From positions 2,046,001 through 2,110,000 of the forward strand of contig NZ_PGFA01000001.1 in the NCBI RefSeq assembly GCF_002797555.1: 64,000 bases of DNA, written 5' to 3'. Below are positions 34,721 through 43,454 of this stretch, one piece after another. The notes below the pieces were generated by a model. The model did no database searches and was not told where the DNA came from. It was given only the letters and a program-made list of their open reading frames with translations. Made by a program: the position numbers and the translations under genes. Each line of letters begins with the position of its first letter. Positions within the stretch are counted from its first letter, which is position 1. This DNA comes from Hymenobacter chitinivorans DSM 11115. Lineage in GTDB: Bacteria > Bacteroidota > Bacteroidia > Cytophagales > Hymenobacteraceae.

Positions 34721-35539
34721 TTAGGGCAGCACCCGCTTCAGCGTCGCCAGGTTGGCATCCGACTCGGTGGACTTCTGGCAGCTCAACTCCTTCGCCTTAT
34801 TCTGGATGGCGGCAATGCGGTTGTCGGGGTCGGGGTGGGTGCTCAAAAAGGCGGGCGGGTTGGTAGCGCCCTCGCTCTGGGCCTTGATGAAGAACCCGGC
34901 GGCGCCGTCGCAGGTATAGGGCGTGCTTTGCAGGTAGATAACCGAGTACTGGTCGGCCTCGCTTTCCGCGTCGCGGCTAAACTTGAGCTGGCCCAGACCG
35001 GCGGCAATCTGCGCCAGCTGGTTGGGGTTGTTGCCCAGTACCAAACTCAGCAGAATATCAATGCCGTACTGGGTCTGGAGCTGCTTGGAGGTGTGGCGCC
35101 GGTCGGCGTGGGCAATTTCGTGGCCCAGCACCCCAGCCAGCTGCGACTCATGGTCGAGGTACTTAATCAGGCCGGTGTAGACGTAGATATGGCCGCCGGG
35201 CGTAGCAAAGGCGTTTTTCTCGTCTTTCTGCACAATCTTCACATCCCAGGCAAACTCGTTGCGGTAGGTCAGCTTGCCGTTGTTGAGCACGGTATTGACC
35301 ACCTTGTCGAGGGCGTCGTAGGCCTGGGCGTTGGAGCTGCGGTCCAGCAGGCGGCCGTATTGGTTAGGGGCGACGCGCATCAGGGAGTCGGTTTGGCGGG
35401 CCACTTTGTCGCCGAGGGTAATGTCGTCCTGAACCGAGAACAGCACGACGCCGTCGCCATCTTTCGAGCAGGAAGCGGCACCCAGGGAAGCGGCAACCAA
35501 GCCAACCAGGAGCCAAGGCTTGAGGAATAAACGATGCAT
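34721..35539 (-). CDS. M48 family metallopeptidase, lipoprotein
   Basis: The 272-residue protein starts MHRLFLKPWLLVGLVAASLG with lipobox GAASC. The M48 domain has the zinc motif HEIAHADRRH, EADQYSVIYL with the third ligand, FATPGGHIYVYTGLIKYL and LSTHPDPDNRIAAIQ. It resembles BepA/LoiP-type outer-membrane quality-control peptidases. It shares domain plan with the protein encoded at 28086-28895 but is not a close duplicate. Confidence 0.92.
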   Translation of the reverse strand: MHRLFLKPWLLVGLVAASLGAASCSKDGDGVVLFSVQDDITLGDKVARQTDSLMRVAPNQYGRLLDRSSNAQAYDALDKVVNTVLNNGKLTYRNEFAWDVKIVQKDEKNAFATPGGHIYVYTGLIKYLDHESQLAGVLGHEIAHADRRHTSKQLQTQYGIDILLSLVLGNNPNQLAQIAAGLGQLKFSRDAESEADQYSVIYLQSTPYTCDGAAGFFIKAQSEGATNPPAFLSTHPDPDNRIAAIQNKAKELSCQKSTESDANLATLKRVLP

Positions 35540-35920
35540 GAGAAAGGAAGTATGTGGTAAGGGAAGCTGGAATACTTGGGGCAAAAGAAAAAACGATGCC
35601 AAAAGTCTTCCGCCCGATACGCTCCAAAACCCGCTTCCGTTGCTTTAAGCCGCATTTTTAACCGGGACAGTCCGTTCCCGCACCGGGTTGGGCGCTGATT
35701 TTGGGCGCCTTATCCGCCCCCGGACTTATGCTGCCGCAGGTTGGCTGCAGTCCGCAAAAAACTTCCACTACCGTCATGCGGGGTGGTGCTGCCGGCATTG
35801 CCGGGTGCCAGCTTGGCCGGTCGGGCGGTCCTTGGCTAGCGTTGGGCTTACCTTCCGGCAGTTTCTGCGTAGAGAAGAACCCGCCCGGCCAACTTCGGCC
35901 GCCGGTTTCCCCGCGCTACC
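35540..35920. other. Divergent intergenic region, 381 bp
   Basis: This gap separates the M48 lipoprotein gene and topoisomerase IB. Open frames present (for example 35688-36065) are shadows of the topoisomerase frame or low-complexity. I see no hairpin, repeat or strong promoter match beyond weak TACCTTCC-like boxes. Confidence 0.4.
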
Positions 35921-37042
35921 ATGCCCACCGCTGCCCCTGCCCGCCCCAAAGTCAAGAAGAAGCACCTGCCGCCCCTGCAGGAAGCCCACGAGCTGTATAA
36001 GGACCCCGCCCGGCAGGCCGAGCTGGCCGGCCTGCGCTACCTGCCCGATACCAAAGCCGGCCTGACCCGGCAGGCCGATAAAGACGGCACCTTTTCGTAC
36101 CTGAACGCCAAGGGCGAGAAAATCACCGACGAGAAAACCCTCGGCCGCATCAGCAGCTTCGTGATTCCGCCGGCCTGGACCGACGTCTGGATTGCGCCCT
36201 CGGCCAATGCCCACCTGCAGGTAACCGGCCGCGACGCCAAAGGCCGCAAGCAGTACATCTACCACCCGGCCTGGGACCAAGCCCGCAGCCTGACCAAGTT
36301 TAGCCGTCTGCGGGCCTTTGGCGACAAGCTGCCCGAGCTGCGCCAGCGGATTCAGCAGGACCTGAAGCGCCCCAAGCTGGACCGCGAAAAAGTTATTGCC
36401 CTGGTGCTCACGCTCATGGATCAATCCTTTATCCGGGTCGGCAACAAGGAGTACGCCAAGAAAAACAAGAGCTACGGCCTGACCACCCTGCGCGACCGGC
36501 ACGTGCAGGTGGCCGGCGACGAAGTGCATTTTACCTTTGTGGGCAAGAAAGGCGTGCCCCACGACGTGAGCCTGCACGACCGGAAACTGGCCCGCCTGGT
36601 GCAGAAATGCAAGGAAATCCCCGGGCAGCACTTGTTTCAGTACTACGCCCCCGACGGACACCGCGCCGAGCTGGAGTCGGGCGACGTAAACGAGTACTTG
36701 CAGCAGGTCACGGGTCTGGCCCTGTCGGCCAAGGACTTCCGGACCTGGGGCGGCACCGTGAAAATGGTGGAGTGCCTGGAGTCGGTGCTGCAGCAGGAGC
36801 CGGAGCTGCCCAAGGAAAAAGTGCTCAAACGCGCCGTGAAAGACGTGGCCGCCGGCCTGGGCAACACGCCCACCGTGTGCAGCAAGTACTACATTCACCC
36901 CCAGGTGGTGGAGCTCTTCAACTCCGATAAGCTCATCGACTACCTGCGCCGCCACGACGCCGACCCTACCGAAAACGACCTGCTCACGCCCACCGAGCAC
37001 ATGGTGCTCGACATGCTGCAGGAAGTCGATAAAGCCGGTTGA
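35921..37042 (+). CDS. DNA topoisomerase IB (poxvirus/eukaryote type)
   Basis: Type IB topoisomerases relax supercoils through a 3'-phosphotyrosyl intermediate. The 373-residue protein has the N-terminal clamp (LGRISSFVIPPAWTDVWIAPS, GRKQYIYHPAWD) and catalytic domain with SYGLTTLRDRHVQV (Arg), FTFVGKKGVPHDVSL (Lys), KDFRTWGGT (Arg) and the nucleophile in VCSKYYIHPQV. All catalytic residues are present. Bacterial copies are common in Bacteroidota and Deinococcus. It is monocistronic, with a strong terminator right after the stop. Confidence 0.93.
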   Translation: MPTAAPARPKVKKKHLPPLQEAHELYKDPARQAELAGLRYLPDTKAGLTRQADKDGTFSYLNAKGEKITDEKTLGRISSFVIPPAWTDVWIAPSANAHLQVTGRDAKGRKQYIYHPAWDQARSLTKFSRLRAFGDKLPELRQRIQQDLKRPKLDREKVIALVLTLMDQSFIRVGNKEYAKKNKSYGLTTLRDRHVQVAGDEVHFTFVGKKGVPHDVSLHDRKLARLVQKCKEIPGQHLFQYYAPDGHRAELESGDVNEYLQQVTGLALSAKDFRTWGGTVKMVECLESVLQQEPELPKEKVLKRAVKDVAAGLGNTPTVCSKYYIHPQVVELFNSDKLIDYLRRHDADPTENDLLTPTEHMVLDMLQEVDKAG

Positions 37043-37061
37043 TTAATTTGAATAAAGCCCG

Positions 37062-37096
37062 AAAAAGGCCGCTGAATAGTTCAGCGGCCTTTTTTA
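37062..37096 (+). terminator. Rho-independent terminator of topoisomerase IB
   Basis: A 15-bp perfect stem AAAAAGGCCGCTGAA with a 3-nt loop and T tract; symmetrical enough to serve also the convergent gene ending at 37115. Confidence 0.88.
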
Positions 37097-37114
37097 ATGT
37101 CTGGCAAGTCTAGG

Positions 37115-38704
37115 TTAATACCCTTCCCGGTCGTAGGCGTGCATCAGTACGCCGGCGGCGGTTTTGTCCTTGAAGTCGTGGCCCCGCACGATGGTGTTGC
37201 CCCGTTTGGTGTCGTAGAAATAGGTCATTTTACCCCCGCGCTGCACCCGGGAGGTATTGATAATGGCGTCCTCGTTGGGCCCACCGTACACGTCCACCCG
37301 GATGCTGCGCTTCACCTCTCCCCGGACCTCAAACAAGTCCTTGCCCCGCAGCCCGTGCAGCACAATGCGCTTGGTTTCGTTGGGGCGGAAGCTGCGCCGG
37401 TACAGCAGCGTGTCGCCGGGCGCTTTTTCGTCCTTGCCGGGAATGCGGTACACGCTCACCACCGTGGCCGTATCCGACTGCCGGTCCACCACGAAGTGCT
37501 CGGCCTGGTCAGTGCCAGCCACCGTCACGCGGCGCGCCAGCAGCCGGTAAAACGTGTCGGCGGCCTTGGGCAGGTCCTGGCGGCGGGCCCGGAGGGCGGC
37601 GGCCGTGCGGAGCCCCTCCTGGGCGTACACCGGCGCCGGAAACCGCCGCAGCGCCCGGGCCACCACCGAGTCGGTCAGGCGCTGCTGCAAGTCGCGGGCC
37701 AGGGTCTGGAACTGGGCCCGGCTGACTTCCGATAAAGCCCGCTCGTCGATGAAGCGGGCATTTTTGACCAGCCCGCCGATGTCCTCGTACTTGGGCTTGA
37801 AGGTGCGAAACTTGCGCACGGCCCAGCGCCGACTGGCCAGCCAGGGCACTAGTCCGTCGCTAAACCGGTAGAATACCTGGTCCCGGTCTTTGGGCACAGC
37901 CCGGTACAGGGTCCGGCCGGCGCGCTCGTACACGGCCCACTGCCACTGGCCCTCGTGCCGGTCCCAGTCGCCCAGCCACAGGTCCAGCAGCCGGGCCCGG
38001 GCAAAAGCCAATTGGTCAATCTGGTGGGTGGGGTCGGCGTAGCGCTGCTCCAGCATTTCGTCGCTGTCGGCCAGGTTACGGGCGGCGCCAAAGGCGGAAG
38101 TCAGGTTCGAGGGCCCCTCGTACTTTTCTTCCAGCATTACCACTTTGCCCTGAAACAGGTTTGACGACGGGCCCAGGCCGGTTTCGTCGGGCCGCACGTA
38201 GAACGGGCGCGGGTTGGTGTGCAGCACGCCGGCGGCTTCGGCCAGGGGTGGCACCACAAAGGCCCCGTACGGGTTGGCGGCCGACGTGGCATCCCGCACG
38301 ATGTTGAGCACAAATGACTTGCGCATCACCTTGGGCAGGGTTTTGTACGGGTCCTTGTCGAGGGTGCGCAGGGCGTACTGCCGGCCCTGGGCGCCGTTAA
38401 GGGTGATGCTAATGCTTTGGAAGCCGCCGCCCATTTTACCCGCCGTCAGCCCACCGGCCACCGTGTGGCGCATGTCAAACACGGGCAGGGTGACGGGCGT
38501 GGCCCAGATGTGGCGGTAGTGCTTGCCCCAGAAAAAATTGTGCAGGCCTCCGCGCTGGTAATGCCGCCCCACCGTGGCGCGCACCGTGTCGGCCACGACT
38601 GGGCCAGTGGTGGCCGGCAGGCGGGCATCTGGTTGAAAGAACTGTTGCCGGACGCAGGAAACGCAGCACAAAACGGGCAGCAGCCAAAGGTAACGATAGG
38701 TCAT
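37115..38704 (-). CDS. Lipoprotein with kinase-like-fold motifs (paralogue A)
   Basis: The 529-residue protein starts MTYRYLWLLPVLCCVSCVRQ, a lipoprotein signal with Cys near 17. Conserved with paralogue B are FFWGKHYRHIWATPV (about 57-71), GGLTAGKMGGGFQS, the strand GRQYALRTLDKDP (Lys117), AFVVPPLAEAAGVLHTNP, VVMLEEKYEG, LLDLWLGDWDRHEGQWQWAV (D247-R249-H250 region) and LYRAVPKDRDQVFYRFSDG (about 267-285). The Lys strand, 'GDWDRH...W' and the later Asp resemble the catalytic set of HipA/FAM20/CotH-like kinases. This is a pattern-based inference; no assay exists that I know of. Orientation is divergent from paralogue B. Confidence 0.75.
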   Translation of the reverse strand: MTYRYLWLLPVLCCVSCVRQQFFQPDARLPATTGPVVADTVRATVGRHYQRGGLHNFFWGKHYRHIWATPVTLPVFDMRHTVAGGLTAGKMGGGFQSISITLNGAQGRQYALRTLDKDPYKTLPKVMRKSFVLNIVRDATSAANPYGAFVVPPLAEAAGVLHTNPRPFYVRPDETGLGPSSNLFQGKVVMLEEKYEGPSNLTSAFGAARNLADSDEMLEQRYADPTHQIDQLAFARARLLDLWLGDWDRHEGQWQWAVYERAGRTLYRAVPKDRDQVFYRFSDGLVPWLASRRWAVRKFRTFKPKYEDIGGLVKNARFIDERALSEVSRAQFQTLARDLQQRLTDSVVARALRRFPAPVYAQEGLRTAAALRARRQDLPKAADTFYRLLARRVTVAGTDQAEHFVVDRQSDTATVVSVYRIPGKDEKAPGDTLLYRRSFRPNETKRIVLHGLRGKDLFEVRGEVKRSIRVDVYGGPNEDAIINTSRVQRGGKMTYFYDTKRGNTIVRGHDFKDKTAAGVLMHAYDREGY

Positions 38705-38854
38705 TGAGGCGAAGAAAAAGCGAAGCTTGAGTCCTTCAACGCAGGTTCGGTGCAAAAGTGGACAGTAAGTAAGCACAACCGCTACCGGCCGCTTTGCGCT
38801 ATAAGGGCGGGACTGGCTGCGGCCGGTCATTTTTTCTCCCTTTTACCCGCGCCC

Positions 38855-40468
38855 GTGTCCTTTCCCCCAAATGTGTGCAGCCCGACCCTGTGGGGCAGCG
38901 CCCTGCTGAGTGTGCTGCTCCTGCATTCCTGTTCGGCCCCGGCCGCCCCGGCTGGCCCGCCCCCCGTTATCGGGCCCGACTCTACGGTGCAGGTGGCCGC
39001 CGGGACCCAGTATATGCGCGGACCGGTGCACCGGTTTTTCTGGGGCAAGCACTACCGTAAGCTCTGGGCCACGCCGGTGGAAGCGCCCGTGTTTAACCTG
39101 CGCACGGCCGTACCCGGTGGCCTGACGCCGGTGCAGGAAGGTGGCAGTTTCCAAACCAAAAACCTGCGCCTGGTGGATAAAAACGGGATTCAGTACGTGT
39201 TGCGCTCCGTCGACAAAGACGCTACCAAAGCCCTGCCCGAGGGCCTGCGCGACGGGCCCATCGGCAAGCTGATGAAGGACCAGACCAGCGTCATTAACCC
39301 CTACGGAGCCTACATCGTGGCCCCGCTGGCGGCGGCGGCCGGCGTCTACCACACCAACCCGCGCCTGGTGTACGTGGCCGACGACCCGGCCCTGGGTGAA
39401 TTTCGGAAGAGCTTCGCCAATGCCCTCTATCTGTTTGAGGAGCGCCCCGAGGGCGACCAGCGGGCCGTAACCAGCTTCGGCCGCTCGGCCAAGGTGGAAA
39501 GCTCCCGCAAGGTGTTTACCAGCCTGGTCACCAACAACCAGCACCGCGTGGATGCGCGCTGGTACCTGCGGGCCCGCCTCTTCGACATGTGGCTCGGCGA
39601 CTGGAGCCGGCGCGAAGACCAGTGGCGCTGGGCCAGCTTTCCGGCGGCCGGCGGCGCCACCGTGTACCGGCCCATTCCGCGCGACCGGGACCATGCCTTC
39701 TTCAAGTTCGACGACGGCCTGTTTACCCACATCATCGGCTGGGTGAAGTCCAACTACCAGAGCTTCCACCAGAAAATCCGCCTCGCCGACGTGGAAGGCC
39801 TCAACCGGGCCGCCCGCCCCATGGATAAGTCGCTGCTGGTCTACCTCACGGCCCAGGACTTTCAGCAGGTCGCCGATTCAATGCAGCGCAGCCTCTCTAA
39901 CGAAGTGATTCACGACGCGCTGGCGCTCTGGCCCAAAGCCGTGTATGCCGAGGCCGGGGCCGAGTTTACCGAGAACCTGCAGGGGCGGCGCGACCAGCTT
40001 AAGGCCGTGGCCGGCCGCTTCTACGAGCTGCTGGCCCGAGACGTGGAAATTCCCGGCACCGACGCGCCCGAGCGGTTTGTACTCGAGCCGACGGGCCCCG
40101 GCTTGCTGCGCGTGAGCCAGTACAGCCTGCGCGCCGGCCGCCCCGACAGCCTGGTGGGCCAGCGCACCTTCGATTACCGCCAGACCCACTCCATCAAGGT
40201 ATTTGGCTTGGGCGGCAATGACGTGTTTGAGCTGCGGGGCCTGCCTGACCACCGCTTCGCCATCGGCATCTACGACGGGGCCGGCCAGGATGTAGTAGAG
40301 CTAAAAACCACGGCGGACACGGGCAAAACCCCGACTTCCGTGATGGTCTACGACAGCGGCGACGGCAATACGATTACAGTAGCCAAGCCCGTGAAGGTGG
40401 AAGCCTACGTGCCCGCCGCTACCGAGTTCGACGCGGCCGGCTGGCTGCTCCGGCACCGGCTGTTTTAG
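38855..40468 (+). CDS. Lipoprotein with kinase-like-fold motifs (paralogue B)
   Basis: GTG 38855 gives a good lipoprotein signal (LWGSALLSVLLLHSCSAP, lipobox LHSC, Cys26); the open frame to ATG 38750 would bury it. The 537-residue protein shares all segments of paralogue A: FFWGKHYRKLWATPVEAPVF, GIQYVLRSVDKDATKALP (Lys121), AYIVAPLAAAAGVYHTNP, LYLFEERPEG, LFDMWLGDWSRREDQWRWAS and VYRPIPRDRDHAFFKFDDG. Here DRH of copy A is SRR, so if the fold is a kinase this copy may have lost the canonical base or uses a variant. The C-terminal third is beta-rich (HSIKVFGLGGNDVFELRG; GDGNTITVAKP). 150 bp separate the two starts. Confidence 0.72.
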   Translation: MSFPPNVCSPTLWGSALLSVLLLHSCSAPAAPAGPPPVIGPDSTVQVAAGTQYMRGPVHRFFWGKHYRKLWATPVEAPVFNLRTAVPGGLTPVQEGGSFQTKNLRLVDKNGIQYVLRSVDKDATKALPEGLRDGPIGKLMKDQTSVINPYGAYIVAPLAAAAGVYHTNPRLVYVADDPALGEFRKSFANALYLFEERPEGDQRAVTSFGRSAKVESSRKVFTSLVTNNQHRVDARWYLRARLFDMWLGDWSRREDQWRWASFPAAGGATVYRPIPRDRDHAFFKFDDGLFTHIIGWVKSNYQSFHQKIRLADVEGLNRAARPMDKSLLVYLTAQDFQQVADSMQRSLSNEVIHDALALWPKAVYAEAGAEFTENLQGRRDQLKAVAGRFYELLARDVEIPGTDAPERFVLEPTGPGLLRVSQYSLRAGRPDSLVGQRTFDYRQTHSIKVFGLGGNDVFELRGLPDHRFAIGIYDGAGQDVVELKTTADTGKTPTSVMVYDSGDGNTITVAKPVKVEAYVPAATEFDAAGWLLRHRLF

Positions 40469-40476
40469 GCCACCGT

Positions 40477-40935
40477 CTATGCTACCTGCCCGATCTGCCG
40501 GTCGGGGCCGCCGGCGCTGCGCAACCAGTCTTCCGCCGCCTGCGCGTCTTCGAAGTAGCGGATGGTCAGGGGCGTTTCGGCCAGCTGCTGCACCATGTGC
40601 TGGGTACTTTGCTGGCTGAGCACGTCGTAGGCCTGCACGATGGCGCAGTAGCGGTAACCGGCCTCGCGCATGGCCCGCGGGGCCCAATTTTGGGTTAACC
40701 ACTCCCGCTCGGCGGCCAGCACCGGCGGCATCAGCTGGTGGTCGGTCAGAATTTTGCAGAGGCCCCGGCTGCTGAGTAAGGTCAAAACCTGCTCGTAGAC
40801 GGTGCGCAAGGCGGCGCTGGTAATCGGCACGGGGTGCCAGTCGATGCGGGCGTAGCCGTGGGCGTGTTCCATAATGGTGGCCAAGTCGTTGTGGTAGTAT
40901 AAGGACGCGTCGGCGGGATAGCGCAAATCAGCCAT
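40477..40935 (-). CDS. STAS/SpoIIAA-like protein (paralogue 1)
   Basis: This 152-residue soluble protein has the layout YYHNDLATIMEHAHGYARIDWHP, then ALRTVYEQVLTLLSSRGLCKILTDHQ, AAEREWLTQNWAPRAMREAG, YCAIVQAYDVLSQQSTQHMVQQL and TIRYFEDAQAAEDWLR. The last matches the end of STAS-like (SpoIIAA-like) domains, 'rxF.d...A..WL'. It is paralogous to the gene at 41106, though diverged. Such proteins are frequent in Hymenobacter-like genomes with unknown roles; a sensing or scaffold role is only a guess. Confidence 0.65.
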   Translation of the reverse strand: MADLRYPADASLYYHNDLATIMEHAHGYARIDWHPVPITSAALRTVYEQVLTLLSSRGLCKILTDHQLMPPVLAAEREWLTQNWAPRAMREAGYRYCAIVQAYDVLSQQSTQHMVQQLAETPLTIRYFEDAQAAEDWLRSAGGPDRQIGQVA

Positions 40936-41105
40936 GGGTGGGGCAGCTAAAGCAGGATAGGGAAACGGATAGTTGCACTAGCTGGGAGCAGTGGGCGGGA
41001 AAGCAGATCGGAGCACTATAATACGGCTAATAGTTAAGTTTCAGCCGCAAGCCACACTTTAATTTTGCGTCAATTATTACGGTTCCCGGGGCCGGGCTGG
41101 GCCAC

Positions 41106-41522
41106 TCAGGGTTGAAAGGCAAAGGCCGCCGTCCGGATCCAGCGCCGGGCCGCCTCGGTATTGATAAAGTAGGCCGTGCTCAGCGGAGCCAGTCCGTTGG
41201 CCCGCTGCATCACGTGGGTTACACCCTGCCGGTTCAGCACGTCGTCCGACTCGACGACGGCCATGTGCAGAATATCGAGCCGGGCAAAGCGCGGAAACCA
41301 GTCGTTGTTGATCCAATCCTGATCCTGGGGCCGAATCACGCGCATCTGCTTAAGGTTGCCAATCCAGGCCCGCACGTGGTACTGCTGGGCCAGGGTGAGG
41401 CCGGCATTCAGGCCCTGGCGCAGCTCCGAGCTGTTGGCAAAGTCCAGCCATTCGAGCTCAATGGCGTGGGCAAATCCATCGTAGTGAATCTGCAGGAAAG
41501 GGGCGTTAAACAAGGTTTGCAT
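41106..41522 (-). CDS. STAS/SpoIIAA-like protein (paralogue 2)
   Basis: The 138-residue product follows the same order as the gene at 40477: FLQIHYDGFAHAIELEWLDF, SELRQGLNAGLTLAQQYHVR, AWIGNLKQMRVIRPQDQDWI, DWFPRFARLDILHMAVVESDDVLNRQ and STAYFINTEAARRWIRTA. The shared 'DW....W.PR' and the terminal 'yF.....A..W+R' motifs show common origin. The 170-bp gap between them and the separate ATG contexts suggest independent transcripts. No function assigned. Confidence 0.65.
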   Translation of the reverse strand: MQTLFNAPFLQIHYDGFAHAIELEWLDFANSSELRQGLNAGLTLAQQYHVRAWIGNLKQMRVIRPQDQDWINNDWFPRFARLDILHMAVVESDDVLNRQGVTHVMQRANGLAPLSTAYFINTEAARRWIRTAAFAFQP

Positions 41523-41637
41523 GGAGTGGCAACAGAGTACGGGAGAGAGGAAAAGCAGCGCGCGGGGCGTTGAATATAGAGAAACCCGTATCAGAACTTT
41601 AAGCTCAACAGTGAAAGATCCAACCTCCTTAAACGAC

Positions 41638-41666
41638 CAGGCCCACTCCGGATAGAAGCGGGCCTG
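41638..41666 (-). terminator. Hairpin terminator
   Basis: Arms CAGGCCCACT / AGCGGGCCTG (one mismatch) with a 9-nt loop lie 22 bp beyond the stop at 41688 of the exonuclease gene. Confidence 0.65.
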
Positions 41667-41687
41667 AGGCGTGCTAAAACGTTAGGC

Positions 41688-43208
41688 TTACTTAAAAACC
41701 TTGACTTTGTCCTTGTGCTTGGTGCGCAGATACTGCCGGATGATCTGTTGCACATCCTTGTTGTCGTTATACCGGGTAATGGCCTCCTTGAAGTCATTCA
41801 GCTTGCGGGCCGAGAAGTCCCCATCTACGTAGCCAAACCCCAGGTAGCGGCCGTGCTCGACCACCACAATCGTCTTTTCATCTTCACGCCGGCCCTTGCC
41901 GATGATAACAAAGGAGCCGTGCTCGTAGGTAAAGCTCTCAATGGCTTCCTCCACGCGCTTGTTGTACTCCTCCGGGGCTTCCAGGCCCAGGCAGGCGCCC
42001 TTGCAGCGGTGCACCTGGTAGTCGAAGCAGGAGCCGTTGGTTTTGTACAGGTCACAAAGCTTCTGACACAGGTTGAACTTGGCCACCTTGTGAAACAGGA
42101 AGCCCTTGGCCTTGTACTGGTTGCCCAGCGCAATCAGCGGGTGGGACTCGGCGTGGTCGTCGGCCCGGCCGTAATAGAGGCGCTTGTAGCCGTTTTCATC
42201 GGTGCGCAGGAAGATGCCGGCCGGAAACACCGAGCGGCGCTGGGCCCGGTTGTAGAGCGGCTTCATCCGCTTGATTTCGGCCGACTCGTAGAGCAACGCC
42301 ACCAGCTCCGAGCCCGTCAGCTCCCAGGTAATATCGGAAATACTGTTCTTGAACTCCAGCGACTTGCGCGACTTATAGTCGACGGCGAAGTGCTGCTGAA
42401 TCCGCTTGTAGATGTTGATGCTCTTGCCGACGTAGATAACCTCGCCCTGCTCGTTGTGGAAGTAGTAAACCCCGGCTTCCTGGGGCAGGGAGGCTACTTT
42501 CTCGGGCGTGATATTGGGGGGCAGCAACGCCGTGCGAATGGCTTCCTGCACGGCCGCTACCCGTCGGGGGCTGGGCTGCTTGGTCGTTGCCGCGCCGGCC
42601 GGCGCGGCGGTGGCCGAAGCCGCCCGCTTGGGGCGGCCCGCCGGCGCCAGCGCGTCCACGGAAGCCAGCGTGTCGGCCGCCGATACGGTCGGGTTGCGCA
42701 GGGCCTCGTCCTGCTGGCTGATTTTGAGCAGCCGGTCAAATAGAATGGCCGTGGCGGCGGCGTCGCCGGCGGCGCGGTGCCGGCCCTCCAGCGGAATACC
42801 GATATTCTGGCAGAGCTTGCCCAGGCTGTAGCTCGGCTGCCCCGGAATCAGGGAGCGGCTCAGGCGCACGGTGCACAGGGTTTTGCGCGAGTAGTTGTAG
42901 CCCAGGTCGGCAAACTCCTTCTTCATAAAGGAGTAGTCGAAGCGCACGTTGTGGGCCACGAACACGCAGCCCTCGGTCAGCTCCACAATCTTGCGGGCCA
43001 CCTCGTGAAACTTAGGCGCGTCGCGCACCATGTCGTCGGTAATGCCGGTGAGCTGGGTGATGAAAAAGGGAATCGGCCGGCCCGGATTGACGAGCGTGCT
43101 GTATTGGTCAACGACTTTGTCGCCGTCGTGAATAAAAATGGCTACTTCCGTGATGCGGTCCTGGGTAGGCTGCCCTCCGGTAGTTTCAAGGTCAATGATG
43201 GCGTACAA
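41688..43208 (-). CDS. DnaQ-like 3'-5' exonuclease fused to a UvrC-type GIY-YIG nuclease
   Basis: The 506-residue protein begins with a DEDDh exonuclease (about 1-170): YAIIDLETTGGQPTQDRITEVA (Asp, Glu), FVAHNVRFDYSFMKKEF and HRAAGDAAAT. An Ala/Pro linker follows, then a GIY-YIG domain (about 235-330): EAGVYYFHNEQGEVIYVGKSINIYKRIQQHF, and a C-terminal region ending in CQKLCDLYKTNGSCFDYQVHRCKGACLG. The last four cysteines could bind metal. The fusion is known in Bacteroidota and is thought to act in DNA repair or editing; the family is Cho-like. A TATCTTTG -7 box lies at 43255-43262. Confidence 0.9.
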   Translation of the reverse strand: MYAIIDLETTGGQPTQDRITEVAIFIHDGDKVVDQYSTLVNPGRPIPFFITQLTGITDDMVRDAPKFHEVARKIVELTEGCVFVAHNVRFDYSFMKKEFADLGYNYSRKTLCTVRLSRSLIPGQPSYSLGKLCQNIGIPLEGRHRAAGDAAATAILFDRLLKISQQDEALRNPTVSAADTLASVDALAPAGRPKRAASATAAPAGAATTKQPSPRRVAAVQEAIRTALLPPNITPEKVASLPQEAGVYYFHNEQGEVIYVGKSINIYKRIQQHFAVDYKSRKSLEFKNSISDITWELTGSELVALLYESAEIKRMKPLYNRAQRRSVFPAGIFLRTDENGYKRLYYGRADDHAESHPLIALGNQYKAKGFLFHKVAKFNLCQKLCDLYKTNGSCFDYQVHRCKGACLGLEAPEEYNKRVEEAIESFTYEHGSFVIIGKGRREDEKTIVVVEHGRYLGFGYVDGDFSARKLNDFKEAITRYNDNKDVQQIIRQYLRTKHKDKVKVFK

Positions 43209-43254
43209 AAGCGGCGCGGATTCAGGTAAACGAAGATGCTAATACGATTGGTAA

Positions 43255-43262
43255 CAAAGATA
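43255..43262 (-). promoter_or_regulatory. -7 box of the exonuclease/GIY-YIG gene
   Basis: The minus strand reads TATCTTTG, perfect TAnnTTTG, 46 bp upstream of ATG 43208. A TTG sits 16 bp further up, slightly too near. Confidence 0.45.
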
Positions 43263-43398
43263 ACACCCGCGAAGGTTGCAAGCCGGGAAGTTTGCGCCGA
43301 ACCAGCGGGAGCCGGCAGGAAAGTTGGGCTAGGTACGAGAGGGGGCAGGCGGGCAGATTGGCCGCGGAAACTAAAATGCTACCCCAGGCTGTAGAAAC

Positions 43399-43429
43399 CA
43401 AAAAAGCCCGCCGGATGGGCGGGCTTTTC
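43399..43429 (-). terminator. Terminator of the DUF2383 gene
   Basis: Stem AAAAAGCCCGCC / GGGCGGGCTTTT around a 4-nt loop, 26 bp beyond the stop at 43455. Confidence 0.8.
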
Positions 43430-43454
43430 TAAGTGCTCTGACTTGGCGATAAGT

